DNA of 64,000 nucleotides, from NCBI GenBank assembly GCA_020736575.1, contig JAGPYM010000084.1:1-64000 (forward strand), given 5' to 3'. Position numbers and translations under genes: made by a program. The stretch is from Thelonectria olida. Its lineage: Eukaryota; Ascomycota; Sordariomycetes; Hypocreales; Nectriaceae. Below the pieces are notes generated by a model. It made no database searches. It was not told the origin of the DNA and was given only the letters and a program-made list of their open reading frames with translations. Numbering within the stretch: the stretch's first letter is position 1; each line of letters begins with the position of its first letter. Positions 1 to 9,124 of the stretch are shown in pieces.

Positions 1-1578
1 GTCCTGTAGGTCATCCAATCCAGGAGGCATAACAACAAAATCACGATCTTTTAGAATCTCCTGTGGCGCGTTCAGGATCAGGTCCCGCGCCTTTGCCTCC
101 TGCTCATCAGTGCCATTGGCTGGACAGCCAGTAATTATCAACAGGTAATGCTTCGTGTCCAACGGACGAGGCCAGGCGACCTCGGAGATACCGCCAATAG
201 GTGGAGACTGATAGACTGTTAAATTGGTCATTTAATCGCAAAGGACTTATTTTCCACAGCACTCACAAAAACAAGAAGCTCCAAGACCGTCATTGTCAAC
301 TCGTGAATCTGCGGGTCGACATCTCGCACACTGTCATGCCACTCGATAGTGCGGACAATCGTATCCACGTCCAAGTCTGCCACCGCCAAAGGCAGAGCCC
401 GGAAATTGGTCATTGTACCTCGAAGGGTAGCGACATTATCTGAACAGGCGCATACGTTAGAGAACCCTCAACACCACCGGAGCAGGAGGCACAAACGTTG
501 CATGTCAACCACACCCTTCATGTCGGTCACTGTGGTCAAGTCGATGGCGCCAGTCATATCCAGCGCCCACTTGAAGACTTCACGACCATGAGCTTCACCA
601 CAACCATCGAATACATGGAGTGCGACCATGTCCCCAGCAACAGACCGGAGCTGATCTTCATCCAAGATTTTGGAGAGCATGAACTCCTGAACCAAGTACG
701 CGAGACAGTTCACCTTTGGGTGCTGATGCTTGGAAATGAAGCTGACTATGAGTTTTGCTAGCGCTCGCAGATCCTTACGAGGGATTAGGATCATGCCGGA
801 CCAGATGGCAGTTGAATATGGGTGTGCGCGGGCCACAACCTTGGTCATGACTGGAAGACCATTATTCAGCGTCAGAAAGACGGGCTCAAGTTTGCTTTGC
901 AAAAGGCAGGATTCCACGTACCTCCAAAGCCTCCACCACTACCCCGAAGGGCCCAAAGGAGGTCTGGCTCCGTGGAAGCCATAACGATTGTGCCATCGTA
1001 CTTGACGATCTCTGCATCGATAAGGTTCACAGGATCGGAGATGCATCCAAACTCGCTAGTCATCCAGGAGTATCCGCCATGAAGCATGGAGCCACCGACG
1101 CCGACACTTGGAGTTCTCGCAACCGCTACTGCAACCTGTTTCAGTGCTCGGAATTCCTCGACGGAAAAGGGGCCCAGAACTTACCACTGAATTCTGGATC
1201 AACTTCCTGCATATCCTTGGCGACTTTGACCCAGGTGGCTCCCGTTCCGATAGTTGCCAACTTTCTCGTCGCGTCATACTCGAAGCTGGTGAATCGGAGC
1301 AGACTGATTATAACATCTTGAGCCGATGGGGAGCCAAAACCCTGGCCTCGAATGTCAAAGTCAAGCTTGGACTTGTAAAGAAAACGGATGATCTTAGCGA
1401 GGGCCTCGGTTTTAGAAGGTATAAAGACTACTGGAGGGCGAAGATCCTTCTTGGTAGAGAAAGTCGTGACATGGAGGCTGTAGTCCGGGTGAGACTGGGT
1501 AATAACGTCCTTAGGATCCAGCTGGTTTGTCAGAGGCTTAAGCTCATCGAGGATATCGTCAACGGAACGCCTCGACAT
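1..1578 (-). CDS. BBE-like FAD-linked oxidoreductase (3' end outside window)
   Basis: A flavin-dependent oxidase/dehydrogenase of the berberine-bridge-enzyme-like family; substrate unknown. Reading frame and splice sites give five exons: 1578-1185, 1128-922, 850-497, 439-267 and 207 to beyond base 1. The introns are 56, 71, 57 and 59 bp, and the frame stays open for about 445 codons. Family marks are the PSVGVGGSMLHGGYSW stretch, DLLWALRGSGGGFG, and a C-terminal PPIGGISEVAWPRP segment. I start at the ATG at 1578; the open frame continues upstream but only to a TTG. Oddity: in bicovalent BBE enzymes a His (RGGH-type motif) and a Cys (G-C-P-T/S-V-G) bind the flavin. Here the equivalents read RGQGFG and RTPSVG, so FAD is probably not covalently bound. 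The last few dozen residues lie outside the window. Family assignment is secure, function is not. Confidence 0.85.
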
Positions 1579-2501
1579 GGTGAAGATGGTGGTGATAGGG
1601 CTGATGGTCAATGTAGTTAATGGAAGAAATCTTGCGCTTGAGGGAAACCAACCTGGATGTACTGCGCAAACCGCACCTTTTATAGATTGCCGCGACCGAA
1701 ACCATCCATACGGATGGACCAGCTCACCCGATGCATAGTTCAGGACACTTCGGCGTGCATCAGTGCACTAGTCATAACACCGTGGGTGCAGTGAGAAACC
1801 TCGTTCCAGCAAGCTCGGATATAGGTGGCGGTGAGACGTGTGACTAGCACCGGCCCTGTATCGAAAAGTCAGGGGCACGACTAGCGCAGGATGCTAGCTT
1901 CGGCACTCGGCATTCCAACATTCGCGAGCCGAGATCAATTTAACGATGTACTGGCCCATCCCCTCATCAATTCACGTTTTTGATCCCAGTTCTTCTCACC
2001 TCTTGTACCCTTTTCACACGGCGCTCTCAGACGTCCAGCCGTAGGGAGGTTGCTCCCCTATCCTGAAAGTCGTTACTCCGTAGAAACCATTCGGTTTGAT
2101 TTTGACTAGACTATTCCTGCAAATCCTTCTCACAAAGATGTTGTAGTGTAGCGTGCGTCCACGTATGCCTGATAGAAGTGCTGAACCCTAGAGATCTTCA
2201 TCCCATCTAACGAGACCACTGTTGAGTGACTGGTTGGCATGGCAATGTGCCGCTATTCAAGGCTCCATGTGGGATCTTTGTTTGCAACACATAGGTACAA
2301 GCCATCAGATTGGCCATCAGCCAACAACCAGGCAAACGGCATCATTTCCATTACGAAAACCATCGAGCTCTAGAAGATATCTTTATTGCAATCATTGTAT
2401 TTTCCCAATAGTTACATAACAAAAGGAATGATTGCGGTCCACTATGGCGGTTGTTCCCACAAGAGCGAGCAAAGCCCAGCCGACTCAGGTGCCTGCCATT
2501 C
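1579..2501. other. Intergenic, no gene recognised
   Basis: This holds the upstream region of the BBE-like gene and the downstream region of the SRPBCC pseudogene. Only short, unconvincing open frames are present and I see no RNA gene or repeat. Confidence 0.5.
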
Positions 2502-2957
2502 TCAGGCTTCCAACTTTTTCGTCATAGCCTCCATGGCAGTGTTGTACATATCCTCTATGAAAACCTTCAGGTTATTTCGTTCAACTCCGTCAGGGAAACC
2601 CGACTCGCCAGATCATACTACCTCCGTCGTGCTTTCGTCAATGGAGCGAAGCTCAAGGGATGAAAAGGTTTCGAAGTTGCCGATGTTCTCGTTGAATATT
2701 TGCCAACGGAGTGAATGAGTGGCCGGGTCAGCGCTCATGAACCGTTCGCGCACGGGGATCTCATCCAAGGCGTCTTTCCCCTCGGGGCCATTGCCGAACC
2801 AGAGGGAGCGGACAGCGCCGACTCCGAATCCTTCGAGCGACGACTTAGTTACGTTTGGGAACCATAAGCGGTCCCCGCCGCAGGAGGCGATGATACCCCA
2901 GACCTGTCTGACAGACGCATGAATAACGCGGGTAGCGTGAGAAAACGCGGTAGTCAT
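2502..2957 (-). pseudogene. SRPBCC (START/polyketide cyclase-like) gene with in-frame TGA
   Basis: A 152-codon frame that matches the neighbouring SRPBCC gene at 3516-3944 along its length (shared VWGIIAS/IWAIVAS, LEGFGVGAVR/LEGFGIGSVR, GES, and an FIEDMY/ILDQMY helix). SRPBCC proteins form a helix-grip fold that binds small hydrophobic ligands. The frame from the ATG at 2957 meets TGA at 2615-2613 (codon 115) and then stays open to a second TGA at 2504-2502. The sibling has Trp110 (TGG) at the equivalent place, in VVW-K-GES against VV-stop-S-GES, so one G to A change explains the stop. The C-terminal ligand-closing helix would be lost, giving a 114-residue product. Alternatives: stop readthrough, a sequencing error, or removal of a 57-nt in-frame intron with a weak GTAGTA donor, which would delete conserved residues. 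Confidence 0.75.
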
Positions 2958-3239
2958 TATAGGTGAGAGTGAGGGGAGGCCTGGGGGGTATTGTATGAAT
3001 GAAAATTGGATAGCGAAACGAAGGGCAGCGAGTGGATGACCGATTCAGTTGAATCGCAAGAAAGAAATCCTCAGAGTAATTGGATAGAGGCTACAAAAAA
3101 CAAGACAGGATCTCTATTTAAGGGCATGGGTTAGACCGTATTCTCGGCAGCCTTTACCTGGAGTCGTCAATATTCAAGAGGTAGGCTTATCAACCAGCTT
3201 ACATCAAGTTCCTTGCTGAGCTATGCAGTGTGGTAGATG

Positions 3240-3345
3240 AAGCCCTGGCGGGATACCAACGGGATACCTGGTGGGATGCTAGATGGAACACCGGATGGGA
3301 TGCCGGAAAAATACTGAGTGGATGGGATGCCGGATTTATTGGCAA
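3240..3345. repeat. Degenerate short tandem GGGATRCC repeats
   Basis: Five imperfect units of the type GGGAT(A/G)CC occur in about 100 bp. The last two are nearly identical (GGATGGGATGCCGGA). They lie in the shared upstream region of the two diverging SRPBCC genes. No function can be read from them. Confidence 0.5.
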
Positions 3346-3515
3346 TTTGCCGTAGCAGCCCGGTCTCGGGAATCGAACGTGTGAGGTTCTGAGTATAATG
3401 AATCAGACTCCCCGCGGATTTCTACCTATTTAAGGTCGCAGGTTTTCAAGAACACATATGCAATCTAATAGACAAAGACATTTTCAATTCATTATCCCGC
3501 AATTTGTTGATCAAG

Positions 3516-3944
3516 ATGAACACCGCAAAACTCGTCACCGAATATGCCAGTGTCGTTGATGCTCCAGCGGCGAATATCTGGGCCATCGTGGCATCTTGGG
3601 GTTGTGAAAGAGTCTGGATGCCCAATTGTACCTCTTCAACCCTCGAGGGGTTTGGCATCGGCTCCGTCCGCGACTTCGCCTTTTCTACACGACCTGGTAT
3701 CACAACCAGAGAGACTCTGGAGGAAATCAATGCGGCTGACTACCCCTTGCGCGTCCGAGTCGATATAAGCACTCCCAAAAATGCCATTCAATTCGGCAAC
3801 ATCAAGCTCGAACCTCTTAACGACAAGCGGACTAGGGTGGTCTGGAAAGGCGAATCGAGTTTGGACGACGCGGGCTTGAAAGGTATTTTGGACCAAATGT
3901 ACGAGGGGTTCAATAACGTCATCTCCGACTTCTTAAAGACATAG
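3516..3944 (+). CDS. SRPBCC family protein (START/polyketide cyclase-like)
   Basis: An intronless gene for 142 residues. The fold is the SRPBCC/Bet v1-like helix-grip type, seen in fungal small-molecule-binding proteins and in polyketide cyclase/dehydrase families. Visible marks are the N-terminal strand followed by AANIWAIVASWG, the LEGFGIGSVRDF loop, the RVVWKGES strand near residues 107-114, and the long C-terminal helix LKGILDQMYEGFNNVISDFL. I start at ATG 3516; the open frame extends 12 bases further up only with TTG codons. It diverges from a homologue at 2502-2957 that carries a stop codon, so the pair is a local duplication in head-to-head orientation. No catalytic residue can be assigned from sequence alone. 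It may bind or cyclise a metabolite made by neighbouring oxidoreductases, which is inference only. Confidence 0.8.
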   Translation: MNTAKLVTEYASVVDAPAANIWAIVASWGCERVWMPNCTSSTLEGFGIGSVRDFAFSTRPGITTRETLEEINAADYPLRVRVDISTPKNAIQFGNIKLEPLNDKRTRVVWKGESSLDDAGLKGILDQMYEGFNNVISDFLKT

Positions 3945-4065
3945 GCGAAGGAAGGCAACTTTTTGGGGACAATATACTAGGGTTCTGTTTCAGTTGGGAG
4001 GCGAGAATGAAGATAAAGTTGATATTTTAGGACGAAGTTGAACAGGCACATGTTCGATTAACAGT

Positions 4066-4670
4066 TCACGCGTGTAAGCCCCGGAAGCTTTCTGAGCCAA
4101 ACTCATTAACGTGTCCAATAAACTCGAGATCATCGTCGCTTGTCCTTTTTAGCCAAAGCCACAAAGTGACGCCGAGCCCTGGTTGCACAGAATCAACCGG
4201 TTCTAGGGGTTTGTTGTCTCCGCTCATGACCGCAATTTGACACATATCGCTGATAAGTTGCCCGCCGCCAGCGGTTGATATCTCCCTGATATCGATAGCC
4301 CTGGCATCCTGAAGGGATATTGGCTGACTGTCCCAGAATGCAAGTGGCATGGGAAGCTCAATATGGAGCAACGATGGCTCTATCAGCCCCGAGATCCTAG
4401 GCCATGGACACCTGGCTCGACAGAAAACCTGAAATAGGGCGTGGAACTTGAAATGAAACAAAGCTAGGCTGCATGGCAAGTGTCAGAACGGGTGAACCCA
4501 GAATCAGCTTTGTGCGCACTTTTTGGACATGGTGCGTACCGTTGGTAGGATTCTCTCAGAGCAAGCGGGTCTATGTGTCTCCAGTCAGAATGAACGCTTG
4601 TGGCGTCAATTCTACTCTGGTCGTAGACACCGGCAAGCAGTAACACTCTCGAGAGCGTAGAGTCGATCAT
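4066..4670 (-). CDS. Partial gene, possibly the middle/C-terminal part of a fungal transcription factor
   Basis: Two frames join through a plausible intron, with donor GTACGC near 4540 and acceptor CAG just before 4463. They give about 175 residues ending at 4066. The only family hint is ELPMPLAFWDSQ, which resembles the leucine/proline/tryptophan stretch common in the middle region of fungal zinc-finger regulators (ELPxPxxLWxA type). No DNA-binding domain is present. The frame continues upstream of the Met at 4670 to a possible TAG splice acceptor, but AT-rich repeat DNA begins only about 250 bp further on. The 5' part of the gene may therefore have been lost when that block formed. It could equally be an unrelated hypothetical gene. 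Confidence 0.3.
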
Positions 4671-5077
4671 GAGGCCTGTTGCAAGGCCCTATTCCGTCAG
4701 GCAAGGAATTATTATAGCCTAGAGCAGAATCGCCTGAAACTGGAGTAGATGCTCGGGCTCGGGAAAGCTGTCCCGCTTCACCTAGGGACATAAATGTAGC
4801 CTAAGGATCTATTAGCTATCCTGGCCCAATACAATTGTGAATCCCCCAAACATTGAGAGAGGTCAATTGGCGGGTACGTAATAGCCAGCATTAGTAGGAC
4901 CTCTCTCCTGCAGACCGTTGGCTTACCGGGGTGTTGCTAGAATAATAGAGAAAATTTTCGAGTGTCCTTCTTGCTATATTTGATAGGGCATTAAAGTACC
5001 CTCTTATAAGTACTTATAGGTACTCGCTAGGTAAAATAGACAGCCTATAAGTAGTTATAAGTATTTAATAAATATTT

Positions 5078-5226
5078 ATTATTTGTTAAAATAAGCCTAG
5101 TACTGGCACACAATAAAGGTCAATACAGGCAAAACCCGGCCTTATATCTATTATAATAAGCTTTTCTATAGGGTTTACAATTGGCCTTTAAGTGAAAATC
5201 CTTATTAAGTAAACCTTGCTTAAAAA
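5078..5226 (+). repeat. Left terminal inverted repeat of A1
   Basis: It begins TATTATTTGTTAAAATAAGC and ends near AGTAAACCTTGC. It pairs with 6033-6180 on the opposite strand. Confidence 0.75.
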
Positions 5227-6032
5227 ACCTTATTCCAGGCCTCTAATATAAAAGCACTACTCCTTTAGACCCTAGTCCGCATAACTTAACTAATTATATA
5301 ATATATAACCTAATATGGCTAACTTCCTGCCGATCGAACGAACTATAATTTAAAAAGATAATATTAACACAGCAGCTCGATATCTATTAGGTTATATAGA
5401 TTTCCTCGAGCACATTCATTCAACCAGAAAGCTCAGAAAGCATCTTAAGCAGTTATAACTCCTTAACATTCCTATATTAGCCAACACAGACACACCACTA
5501 AGGGTAATATAAAGGATCAACCTGGTCCTTTTAGGCTGCTACATTCTAGTTAAAAGACCGGACGTGCAGGAAGACAATTTTAAATTCCTTAATAGGGAAG
5601 TTAGCCGACTTAATTGCCTTCTAAATCGGGTAAGGAATAACAGGCTTGGTGGAAATGACCAATTATTTCTCGAAAAAATATAAGGGTATAACTTGAAGCT
5701 GTGGCTCCAAGAGCTGCTGTGCGCGGTGGCAACGATCCGAATGGTTGCCTGAAAGGCTGCAGAGGAAAAATTCGAAGATAAAAAGTGGGTCAAATGGGCG
5801 AGTGGACGCAAGGGTTGAAAAGTGGGGGGGGGCTAAAAGGGTTGGGCTAAAAAGGAAGTCTAAAAATAGGTTAAGTGGGTCTAAAGATAATTAAGCTAAT
5901 AGAAATAAGTAAGGCAACCAGGTAGAAAAATATATAAAAGAGTTAATATAATAATAAAAATTACTAATTGTAAAGTAATAAATATTTATAAAATTTAATA
6001 ATTAAATATTATTATAAATAAATACTTATAAC

Positions 6033-6180
6033 TTTAAATAAGGTTTATTTAATAAGAATTTTCACTTAAAAATTAATTATAAACCTTATAAAAAAGCTTA
6101 TTATAATAAATACAAGGCTGGGTTTTACTTATATTAACTTTTATTATATGCTAGTACTAGGCTTATTTTAACAAATAATA
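6033..6180 (-). repeat. Right terminal inverted repeat of A1
   Basis: On the minus strand it begins TATTATTTGTTAAAATAAGC, the same 20 bases as the left arm. The rest differs almost only by C to T and G to A changes. Confidence 0.75.
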
Positions 6181-6284
6181 AATATATATAAATATTAAAA
6201 AACAGCTTATAATAATTAATAAATATATATAAGCATTTATTAGTTTAAAAATTATATAATATATATAAAACTAAAATAAATAGG

Positions 6285-6410
6285 GACTTTTATTTTAAAA
6301 CTAATTAGAAGCTCTATTAAAAAGCTTATTATAATACATTTAAAATTAAAATTTAACTTATATTAATCTCTATTTTATTTCTTAATTATTAGCTTTATTA
6401 ATAATAATAG
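6285..6410. repeat. End fragment of another family A copy
   Basis: The stretch around CTCTATTAAAAAGCTTATTA recurs at about 48.69-48.79 kb and 50.50-50.61 kb, where it forms the end of family A copies. It sits beside A1 with nothing recognisable between them. Confidence 0.5.
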
Positions 6411-6742
6411 CTATTATTATAATTATTATATATTATTTTTATAAGCTACTAGTTATTATATACTAGTCTAATAGTTATATAATAAAACTAATAGTTATAT
6501 AATTACTATTAGTTAACTTTAAACTATAAGAAGCCTTTAGAAACTATTAATACTATTTCTAATATATAGCTTTAAATTTCCTATATAAGCTCTTATTAAC
6601 TTAAATTATATAATTTATAGGGTCTAAGCAATCGGTCCGCGAGCGTGAAATTCTTCTTTTCTATTAGCTTATATAAGTTATCTATATATCACGTTCCAAG
6701 TCTAATATAAAAGAGGGTGCCTTATAGCAAGCTTTTTAAACT

Positions 6743-7759
6743 TTACCTGGCCCTCCCTGATAACCGGACAGCTTCCAACGCCGCATTAGCTCCCTCAATC
6801 ACGGACACGTTAGGAATTCGAAATGCCGTCCCATATTCGCTAGCAACCCAATCAACTATGTTCACCAACCGTGACTCTCCCTCTGGATCTGCCGACACAA
6901 AACCAATGGGAGGAGGCAGGTGAAGCTCCCAAGCACGGGCAGCCAGGCAAAACTCCCACCTGCACTTAGAGCTCGTCACAGGGAGAGTACCAACGTAGAA
7001 TGCACCAGGTGGGCATTTCAGGGCCTCGCATTGTTTCCATGAGGACGATTCTCCTGTCGTGCACACCGTGTCCAAAATGTATTTCAGAGGTTGGTCAGTG
7101 ACATCTAGTACGCCTTGAATCTGTTCGACAACCTTGTTGTCGTAATAATCAAACAAGTGGGTTGCTCCAAGGCCCTTAAGCGCTTGATGATTATTAGTTG
7201 ACGCTGTGGTGATGATGGGATCTAGACCAGCAGCTTTTGCGAGCTGTATGGCTGCTGCCCCAACTCCGCTAGCGCCTCCCCATATCAGGATACCATTCTG
7301 GATTGGCTCTTCCCCCGGACAATCCAGGGGCTTGAATGGAATCTCCATGACATTGAATAGGGCATCCGCAGCCGTACGGACAACGATTGACATGGTGGCA
7401 GAGTCGGCACTTGGCAGGGTAGACGGCCGTTTAGCGATAAGCGTGTTGCCCTCGACGAGCATGAGATTCTGGTGTGCACCAAACTCGGACCCCAAGCCCA
7501 TCTTCGTCGAACCATAAACGCCTTCACCCTTGGTGTATGGGAAACCAGGCCCAGCCTCGAGGATCGTCCCGCTGAACTCGTATCCGCTAACCGATTCGTT
7601 CATCCCAAACTCCAATCCATGCTTCAGATCAGCAGGGTTGATGCCGGAGTAGTGCACTTGGACCAAAGCCTGGTTGTTCCCAGGTTGATAAGTAGGCATG
7701 TCTCTGATGGAAAAGACATTGTGAGAGTCAATGTAGATGGCTTTGTTTGAAACAGCCAT
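6743..7759 (-). CDS. MDR-family enoyl reductase / quinone-oxidoreductase-like protein
   Basis: A medium-chain dehydrogenase/reductase of the type used as stand-alone trans-acting enoyl reductases or NADPH:quinone reductases. The intronless frame gives 338 residues from the ATG at 7759; the frame upstream reaches only a TTG. A GroES-like N-terminal domain (HYSGINPADLKHG, SGYEFSGTILEAGPG) is followed by a Rossmann domain with the nucleotide-binding motif IWGGASGVGAAAIQLAKAAG. The zinc-site cysteines of true alcohol dehydrogenases are absent, which suits a reductase. The C-terminus looks slightly short: family members end with a basic GK-(V/I)-V-type strand after the GRAR position, and here TAA follows GRAR at once. 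The adjacent +1 frame continues GQVKFKKLAIRHPL, so a one-base loss at the edge of the AT-rich block is possible. Confidence 0.85.
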   Translation of the reverse strand: MAVSNKAIYIDSHNVFSIRDMPTYQPGNNQALVQVHYSGINPADLKHGLEFGMNESVSGYEFSGTILEAGPGFPYTKGEGVYGSTKMGLGSEFGAHQNLMLVEGNTLIAKRPSTLPSADSATMSIVVRTAADALFNVMEIPFKPLDCPGEEPIQNGILIWGGASGVGAAAIQLAKAAGLDPIITTASTNNHQALKGLGATHLFDYYDNKVVEQIQGVLDVTDQPLKYILDTVCTTGESSSWKQCEALKCPPGAFYVGTLPVTSSKCRWEFCLAARAWELHLPPPIGFVSADPEGESRLVNIVDWVASEYGTAFRIPNVSVIEGANAALEAVRLSGRAR

Positions 7760-9124
7760 GTTGACGTGACGACCTTGGTGATAAGGCAAACCAAGACTGA
7801 GCGAGCAAGTCCTGTATATAGACCCTTCTGACGTGATTGAGTACGAAGGACTTGTCTGTCTTCATGAGATAGAAAGAGAGGCAGAGACAAAGATGGAGCA
7901 AAGGATATGGATAAATTGACGTCTCTCGTAGCGATTAAATAAAGTCGAAACATTGCCTATGAGTATGAGTTTTAGGAGTGTTATCAGAGATTGCGTGATA
8001 CAAGGCCGGTGGTGGTCTCGGCTTCGGCTCCGGCCACTCCCAAATCGCAATTCTTACACATCGATGGTCTCCTCACAGCCGGTGGACAAGGTTACTGCGT
8101 ACCTTGGTATTTTATGGTCTCATAGCTTGCCGCCACCAAGGATCCCCGATGCCGATATGGGGGCGCCGGCTCCGGGATGTGTACTGGGACCGGACTAAAG
8201 GGAACAAGGGGTCTGGTGAGCGAGGGTTAATTGTTGCAATATGCGGGCCACGGTTGGATATGACAGTAAAGGATGCACTGCCTGCCTCACGTTCCATCAC
8301 TAAACCTGGACGGCGAACCCTACTATCAATTTTCTTTTACCAGAGTCCCGGGGAAAGAATGCCGTCAGCGAGGAGCTCAAGTCAACCAATACAGCTATCA
8401 CAGGCTGGGAAGACGTACACTAATGGGCTCCTCAACAATGGGGGAAACTTGCCGTGACATCTTGAATCCATGACGGGTTAGATGGCGGTAGATGCTGCAC
8501 CCTGACCAGGGGCCTTTATCAAACCTGGTGCACTCTTGTTAGCACGGTCCAGTCCATATAGAGGGATGCTGATATTTGTGACTCTTGTTATCCAACGATG
8601 ACGGCAATGAACTCCAAGTGGGAGATAGTTACGAATAAGATGTTGCATAAACCAATGCAACCGGCTTGTATTCGAGTGTATTAAAAGACGTGAACTCAAT
8701 GAGGTGAAGGTTTATAGTTTGAAGACTGGTCCTGATATTCCCTTACACTGCAAACGAGGTTGAGGGAGTTTCAACAGTTGTCACGAGACAAAATCTTTAA
8801 ATCATTGATCGTAACAGTTCGCGTTAAATTACTGAGCGGGTCTCCCAATATACGTCTAAAGCTTGCAAAAGCATGAAGTCACAGTTCAAAAAAGGTGAGC
8901 TGTAGGCTGTGCTTATCATAGAGTAAATACTAGGACGCAGGAGTATGACAATTTAATTAAACTTCTTCAAGACTAAACAAAACCATGGAGGGTTTTGAAC
9001 TGTTTCTTCTGCTAGGCGAAATGGATAAGCAGCATTAATTATACCATCTTATCACATCGTATCAATCCAGCTCTTTCCTCAAATATCTCGAGTGAGATAT
9101 GCCAGGACCTGCAAGCTAAGTCAA
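7760..9124. other. Intergenic, no gene recognised
   Basis: About 1.36 kb lie between the start of the reductase gene and the 3' end of the MFS gene. The frames here are short and overlapping, with no domain, RNA gene or repeat that I can support. Confidence 0.5.

Larger units (their letters stand above)
5078..6180. mobile_element. Family A element, copy A1 (about 1.1 kb with long terminal inverted repeats)
   Basis: The two ends are inverted copies of each other over about 150 bp (5078-5226 and 6033-6180), enclosing about 800 bp with no transposase. That is the structure of a non-autonomous DNA transposon, or of an element whose coding part has been lost. The interior carries a G-run (5824-5832) followed by GCTAAAAGGG, which also marks the copies at 53.4-54.3 kb and 56.7-57.6 kb. 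A1 is the least decayed copy. Its left half still has normal base composition, while its right arm differs from the left by transitions such as CACACA to CATATA, that is CpA to TpA. No clean target-site duplication could be seen because the flanks are themselves AT-rich repeat. Confidence 0.7.
4900..6700. other. AT-rich, RIP-like repeat block (left)
   Basis: GC content falls sharply and TpA steps dominate. The block contains one well-preserved family A element (5078-6180) and an end fragment of another copy (6285-6410). No gene is present: the one open frame of note on the minus strand (5539-5811) lies inside the repeat and has no recognisable product. Confidence 0.85.

Noticed and set aside
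2613..2957. A complete 114-residue SRPBCC protein as annotated by the first stop
   Set aside because: The sibling gene shows the frame should continue about 36 residues further, so the stop is premature.
3355..3420. tRNA-like sequence on the minus strand (CGTTCGATTCCCGAGAC resembles a T arm)
   Set aside because: The T-stem bases do not pair and no acceptor or D arm fits, so I do not call a tRNA.
5539..5811. 90-codon minus-strand ORF inside A1
   Set aside because: It lies wholly within the repeat, is destroyed in the other copies and resembles no transposase.
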